Assembly (NCBI GenBank): GCA_023627715.1
Contig: JAMAHW010000090.1
Coordinates: forward strand, 1 to 64,000
Origin: Periconia sp. R9002
Taxonomy: Eukaryota; Ascomycota; Dothideomycetes; Pleosporales; Periconiaceae
Reading direction: 5' to 3'
DNA length: 64,000 nt
Shown here: piece after piece, positions 59,982-64,000 of the stretch
How the letters are laid out: each line of letters begins with the position of its first letter
Position numbering within the stretch: position 1 is the stretch's first letter
Program-made: the position numbers and the translations under genes
The notes under the pieces: model-generated
The model's input: only the letters and a program-made list of their open reading frames with translations
The model's database searches: none
What the model was told of the DNA's origin: nothing

Positions 59982-60802
59982 TTACGACCCAGCACCCATC
60001 CTCTTCTCCCTCAACTTCTTCTTCTTAATCCCCAACTTGACCCTTTCCGCCTTCCTCTCCGCCTTGGTCTCATACCGAAACTTGACCTTCTTCTTCTTGG
60101 GCCGCGTCGACTTGGGCTTCTCCTTGGTCCACACCCGCTTCTCCTTCTCCCTCCTCTCCTCCTCCTCAGCTTTCGCCGCTGCTTCGCGGTCCGCCTTGGT
60201 CTCGAACCCGGTCCGCGAGATGGAGACGGATTCGATGGTTACGGTCGTGTGTTTTTCGTCGTCGAGGTAGGAGGCTTCTTCGTCTACTATCGTCTCGGTG
60301 GGGTCGTGTGCGGGAGTTTGCTCCTCGTCGTCGTCGTCGTTGTTGTTGTTGGCCTCGTCGTCGTTATTGGAGTCAGAGTCGTCTTCGGAACCTGATGTCA
60401 AGTCCCCGTTCGCTTGCTTGACGAGTCGATTCACTTCGGTGACGTGCCTTTCTAGATCTTCTTTGCGTTGCTTGCGCATCTAGAATCCCCCAAAAATTAG
60501 TTCACACATCCATTCACTCCCTCCCTCCCTCCCTCCACTCCTCTCCCTCAAAACCCACCAACGAGATATCATCTATCCATCCCTGCACGGGGGGAGTGAA
60601 GAAAACATACCTCCGCCCTCAACCTAACCCGCTCGTCGCGTTCCTTCTTCGCATTTTCCTCCTGCGACCGCTTGATGCGTTGCAGCTTGCGCTTGTGGAA
60701 CCCCGTCAGGTACTCCTCGCGCGCGGCCGGGTCGAAGGAGATGGATTCGGGGGCGGGGTCGAGTTTGCGCTTTTTGGAGGCGCGGGAGGTGGGTTGTGGC
60801 AT
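59982..60802 (-). CDS. RRP17: Ribosomal RNA-processing protein 17 (Nop25 family)
   Basis: Nucleolar 5'-exonuclease-type factor of 60S subunit assembly. Exons 60611-60802 and 59982-60479 (minus) give 229 aa, the normal size. The N-terminus holds the family signature FDPAAREEYLTGFHKRKLQRIKR (about 23-45), followed by a long Glu/Arg/Lys helix running across the join (RLRAE to MRKQRKEDLERHV). An acidic Asp/Asn-rich stretch (about 95-125) and a basic end (KKKKVKFRYETKAERK) are typical. The 131-bp intron contains a (CTCC)n run at about 60517-60536. Family assignment is good. Confidence 0.88.
60517..60536. repeat. (CTCC)n run in Rrp17 intron
   Basis: Five CTCC units inside the intron of the Rrp17 gene. 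Confidence 0.8.
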
Positions 60803-61279
60803 CGTTTTTTTTTTTGTTGGTGTGGTTGTATGGTGATGGGAAGTTTCTGGTTCGTTTTTTGGCGGGGGGTAATGTAGGGTGATGGTGATTCGGGGAGGAG
60901 GGTTTTCGCGGGTGTGTGTTGAGTTTGAAGGGTAGAATTGCTGGTAAGGAAATCGTGGTGGTTGTTCCGGTCGGTGGTGGAGATGGATTGGGTGATGAAC
61001 TTTTTTTGGGATGCGGGTTGGGATGGGGAAGGTTTAGCCGAGTGGCTGTTTCGATGGTGTGGCGCAATACCTCAAGTACCCACCTGCCACCTGGGCAGGT
61101 ACATACATATCCAAATGTTCGGACTCTATCAGATGATACTCGCTCAAGATTTGATTTTGTTTTAGTAGTGTACGTAAAGAAGAATTCATCTAGAATATTT
61201 CTAGTCATCTATTAACACATTCATAACCTCCCGCTAGCAATAAGCGGCCATAATGCATCTCATCAGCTCATTCGTCTCT
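60803..61279. other. Intergenic, Rrp17 promoter
   Basis: 477 bp between two minus-strand genes; G-rich near 60850-61030. No gene or element seen. Confidence 0.5.
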
Positions 61280-62584
61280 TCATACCGGGTCCAACCCTAG
61301 GATCTTCCTCCTCCACGGCAGCGACTCCAAATGCCGCTTCGCTCTGTTCGTAATACACAAAACAACGTCAACGTCTTGAAGTCCCGCTTCGCCAAACATT
61401 GACAACACCATCAACCCCAAGAAGGAGTGATAAATATCCGGGTGGTCACCAGGCGCCTTCCCGAATCCACCGACCAGATGCGCTGTTTTCTCCACCAGCC
61501 ACCTCCGAATAGGTCGTTTATCTATAACGTGTTCGTAGCCGAGTGTGTATATGGGCTGCAGTACGTAGTACGCGTAGCAGGTGTCGCCGATCTTGTTCAG
61601 ACGGCCGTTTATACCTACCCACTGGAGCTTAGGATCGGCGAACAAGGAATGCAGATTGTTCTCGTAAGATTCTTCTCCTTGAAGAGAAGGGTAGGATTGT
61701 AGTTTTACAAACGAGTGCGCGTCGTGGCATGTTGTTGCTGAATCTGTTTCGTCCATTAGGGTGTCTATGGAGTCTGATTCGTTTATCGTCAAAGTTTGAC
61801 GGGAGACAAGCCAGTGTAAGGTTACAGGGAGGTTGGTGAGGCCTCGTAAACGACCGTCTGGTTTGGAGACGGGTAGGCGATCGAGGAGGGATAAGGCGGA
61901 GATGGCGCATGATGTGAACCCGGCGTGGGCCTCGTGGTATGGTGCATCCGAGAGCCCACCATCGTATGCTTCGGCGTCTCGGACGCACTGTACAAATTGA
62001 TCGACCTGGATGTCGGGTACGCCGTCTACAGGCCCTTCGACATTTCCCCGCAGTATCCATCGGATGGCCGCAGCCATGTAACCAAACCTCGCGTCGTTGC
62101 CTCCTTCCACTTGATCGCCGTCACCTAACGTCTCGCCGAATCCACCGTCAGGCTTCTGCATTTTGTTGAGCCATGCTAATATCTCTTTTCTCTTGACTCT
62201 CTCCAAGTCATCTCCAAGAATCACGAGAGCGGAAAGGGCGAAGAAGGTACCGGGCACGTGAGCAGGATCCCATATCTTGTTGTCGTCGTTCCTGGCGTCT
62301 CCAAGATTGGTTGCTGGCGCAGGTCTGAAGCCTCCTTCTGGCAGCTGGCAATGATAGATCCAATCTATGTATCCTTGACGTTCTTCGGGAGAAAGTGCGG
62401 AGGGGAGATCACCGAGGATATCGAGAGCAGAAAGGATGAAGAGGCCTAAGATCATACGATTGGCATCGTTGCCGGTGTAGTGGTGCGGCAGGAACGTCTT
62501 TAGGTTTCTCCGCCAATACCTAATGTGGGCGGAGTAGTTGAGTTTTTGTTCGTCACCATGCGCAACGACGACGGCAGGGCTCAT
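61280..62584 (-). CDS. CDC43: Geranylgeranyltransferase type I beta subunit
   Basis: Catalytic beta subunit that geranylgeranylates CaaX proteins such as Rho GTPases, together with the Ram2 alpha subunit. Single exon of 434 aa from ATG 62584. The frame is open further upstream, but that extension begins with a non-ATG codon and is not conserved. Prenyltransferase alpha-alpha barrel repeats are visible: GFRPAP, PDGGFGET, YDGGLSD and HLVGGFGKAPGDHPD. The zinc ligands fit: Asp and Cys in NKIGDTCYAYY, and His in DIYHSFLGL. The early segment HIRYWRRNLKTFLPHHY is typical of this subunit rather than of farnesyltransferase beta. The lack of introns differs from its neighbours. Confidence 0.92.
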   Translation of the reverse strand: MSPAVVVAHGDEQKLNYSAHIRYWRRNLKTFLPHHYTGNDANRMILGLFILSALDILGDLPSALSPEERQGYIDWIYHCQLPEGGFRPAPATNLGDARNDDNKIWDPAHVPGTFFALSALVILGDDLERVKRKEILAWLNKMQKPDGGFGETLGDGDQVEGGNDARFGYMAAAIRWILRGNVEGPVDGVPDIQVDQFVQCVRDAEAYDGGLSDAPYHEAHAGFTSCAISALSLLDRLPVSKPDGRLRGLTNLPVTLHWLVSRQTLTINESDSIDTLMDETDSATTCHDAHSFVKLQSYPSLQGEESYENNLHSLFADPKLQWVGINGRLNKIGDTCYAYYVLQPIYTLGYEHVIDKRPIRRWLVEKTAHLVGGFGKAPGDHPDIYHSFLGLMVLSMFGEAGLQDVDVVLCITNRAKRHLESLPWRRKILGLDPV

Positions 62585-63421
62585 GCTGGTGTTTGTTTGG
62601 TTTCGACTGTCCAGGACTCGGGCGAGTAGGCCGCGAAAGTGGATTTTGTGGCTTAGAACGCCCGCTTGATTGCTTATTATGTCGATGTCCAAGCGCCGGG
62701 TTGACGCCGACGACGGGACGAGGAAGGGATTTTTTTATCGTTTGATGACTATTCAGCCCTGTGAACGGGGTTGAGATTTGCCTCCTTTTTTTCGTTCTCG
62801 TCCAGTTCCTGGATGGAGGTTGTGGACTTGCTATTTCGAGGCGGTACTAGGTAGGACGAGTGACGTGTTGGAAGGCAGACGGCCCAATGTAGCAAGGCTT
62901 GCTTGGGAACTGATCGGGGGACAGTCCAAGCCGTGGCGGCGGGTCATTCTGCGGCCAAACGGCGGGTGACTAAGGACATGTGCCTTGGATTCAATGGGGT
63001 TAACTCGACGCGATCCTGGAACCCTTAGTGTAGGGTAGAGCCACGAATGACCCCTGCTTCCTGAGTGCGTGCGTGCTCTCAGCTCCTGCTCTGCTGCAGC
63101 AACTCACTAACTTATTATTAACTGCAACTTTCAATCCCACGCACAACTTCTCTCCTGACGACCCGACATCAACTCTTCTTCCCTCACCCTCTTCCGCTTT
63201 CCTCTTGCTTTTTCCTTTAGCGACCCGCCCTGCCTCACCTTCAACCATCCTGCGCTAAAGCATCAGACGTGTCCTGCCTGCGTCACTGAGACTCCCACTC
63301 CCAGTCTTTCCCACCCGACATTCGCTACAACCCACCCGGCTCCAGTCCCGACTTTGTGCGCCATCTCTGTAGCCGTTTGGTTAGGTTTCGTGCCGATCTT
63401 GATACCCCATCTTCTTTTCCA
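62585..63421. promoter_or_regulatory. Divergent promoter, CDC43 and F-BAR genes
   Basis: 837 bp between head-to-head starts. The right half is C/T-rich leader of the F-BAR gene. No named element recognised. Confidence 0.5.
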
Positions 63422-64000
63422 ATGGCGTCAGGCTTTGCCGGCTCGTTCTGGTCGAGCGATTATGCAGGAGGTACGGCCCCCGTTGTCCGCGCTCCTGCGC
63501 ATATCTACACTCGGTACAATCGCTAAGTGCGCTAGGCTTGGGTGTTTTATTTGGAAAACTGCAACAGGGTGTCCAGGAAAACCAACAAATCCTCACCGTT
63601 GCTCGTTTGCGCGCCGATGCCGAAGAGCAGTATGGAAACAGCTTGGCGGCTATATCTCCCGCGACAGAACGCGTGTCGGGCGGCTTCACTAGAGATGAGG
63701 GCGCCAGCGTGCGAAAGGTGAGTGAAGATGCCAGAAAGAGGGTCGGCATCACCGTTTATAACCATCTGTCCAGGCGTACGAGGGTGTGCGCACCGAAATG
63801 GAAACCGCCGCCGAGAACCACCGTAAAATCGCATCCAACATCCGCGAGTTGGTCGTGAATCCCTTTGGTCGCTGGTGTGAAGCGCATGCTGTGCGTGTCC
63901 AGAATTCGCAAGACGATTTGCAATCCCGCATCAAGCTCCACGACCGTCAGGCTGAAGCGGTGCGCAAGTTTCGGTCTCAGTACTATAATAAATGTCGATT
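63422..64000 (+). CDS. F-BAR protein, probably Rgd-type RhoGAP (5' part)
   Basis: N-terminal part of a membrane-curving F-BAR protein, cut by the window end. Exons 63422-63470, 63536-63717 and 63774-64000 are visible and remain open, about 152 residues. The start MASGFAGSFWSSDYAGG leads into an FCH helix (LGVLFGKLQQGVQENQQILTVARLRADAEEQYG), then KAYEGVRTEMETAAENHRKIASNI and RKFRSQYYNKC. This beginning matches fungal F-BAR/DEP/RhoGAP proteins such as Rgd2, but the GAP domain lies outside, so only the F-BAR part is seen. Both introns are canonical. Confidence 0.8.

Noticed and set aside
62585..62692. 36-codon N-terminal extension of the GGTase-I beta subunit
   Set aside because: It begins with TTG, not ATG, and is not conserved-looking; the first in-frame ATG is 62584.

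Overview
The window is nuclear DNA of a filamentous ascomycete (Pezizomycotina). The main evidence is genes split by many short introns of about 47-130 bp, C6 zinc-cluster regulators, a CFEM GPI-anchored protein, a NACHT-ankyrin NLR-like protein, a 161-residue tropomyosin and an IPNS-like oxygenase. A Dothideomycete or close relative is my guess from gene content; the sequence alone does not settle it. I resolved 23 gene models, almost all with exon junctions that join in frame. I saw no tRNA, rRNA or CRISPR array.

Left part (0.7-13.9 kb): a maltose locus opens the window. A GH13 maltase (minus) and a MAL-type sugar permease (plus) are divergent over a 1.5 kb promoter that carries repeated CreA-like carbon-repression motifs. 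Then come an IPNS-like 2-oxoglutarate oxygenase, the succinate dehydrogenase iron-sulfur subunit (the SDHI fungicide target, with the usual sensitive residues), a C6 regulator, and a small GRGGxGN-repeat protein.

Middle part (15.7-38.7 kb): an Ecm33-like single-pass membrane protein, a fungal-specific unknown whose 3' end runs into an A-rich repeat tract, an eight-exon DapA-family aldolase with a MITE copy in one intron, and a small Arg/Ser/Tyr-rich protein. These are followed by a run of housekeeping genes: a synaptojanin-like phosphatase, eIF3b, a DEK_C-SWIB protein, recyclin-1 (F-box plus Sec10) and a CFEM surface protein.

38.7-45.7 kb is gene-poor. It holds two candidate small-peptide genes with TATA boxes and STRE motifs, a third MITE copy and a 114-residue unknown.

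Right part (45.8-64 kb): an NLR-like NACHT-ankyrin protein. Next is a compact accessory group (C6 regulator, TauD-type dioxygenase, Dal5-like permease) that looks like a sulfonate or related organic-anion utilisation cluster. Then come a securin-like protein, tropomyosin, Rrp17, the GGTase-I beta subunit and the start of an F-BAR protein cut by the window edge.

The most interesting points are two GC-AG introns, a small gene whose stop codon exists only after splicing, a three-copy MITE family including one copy in an intron, and the regulator/TauD/permease cluster.
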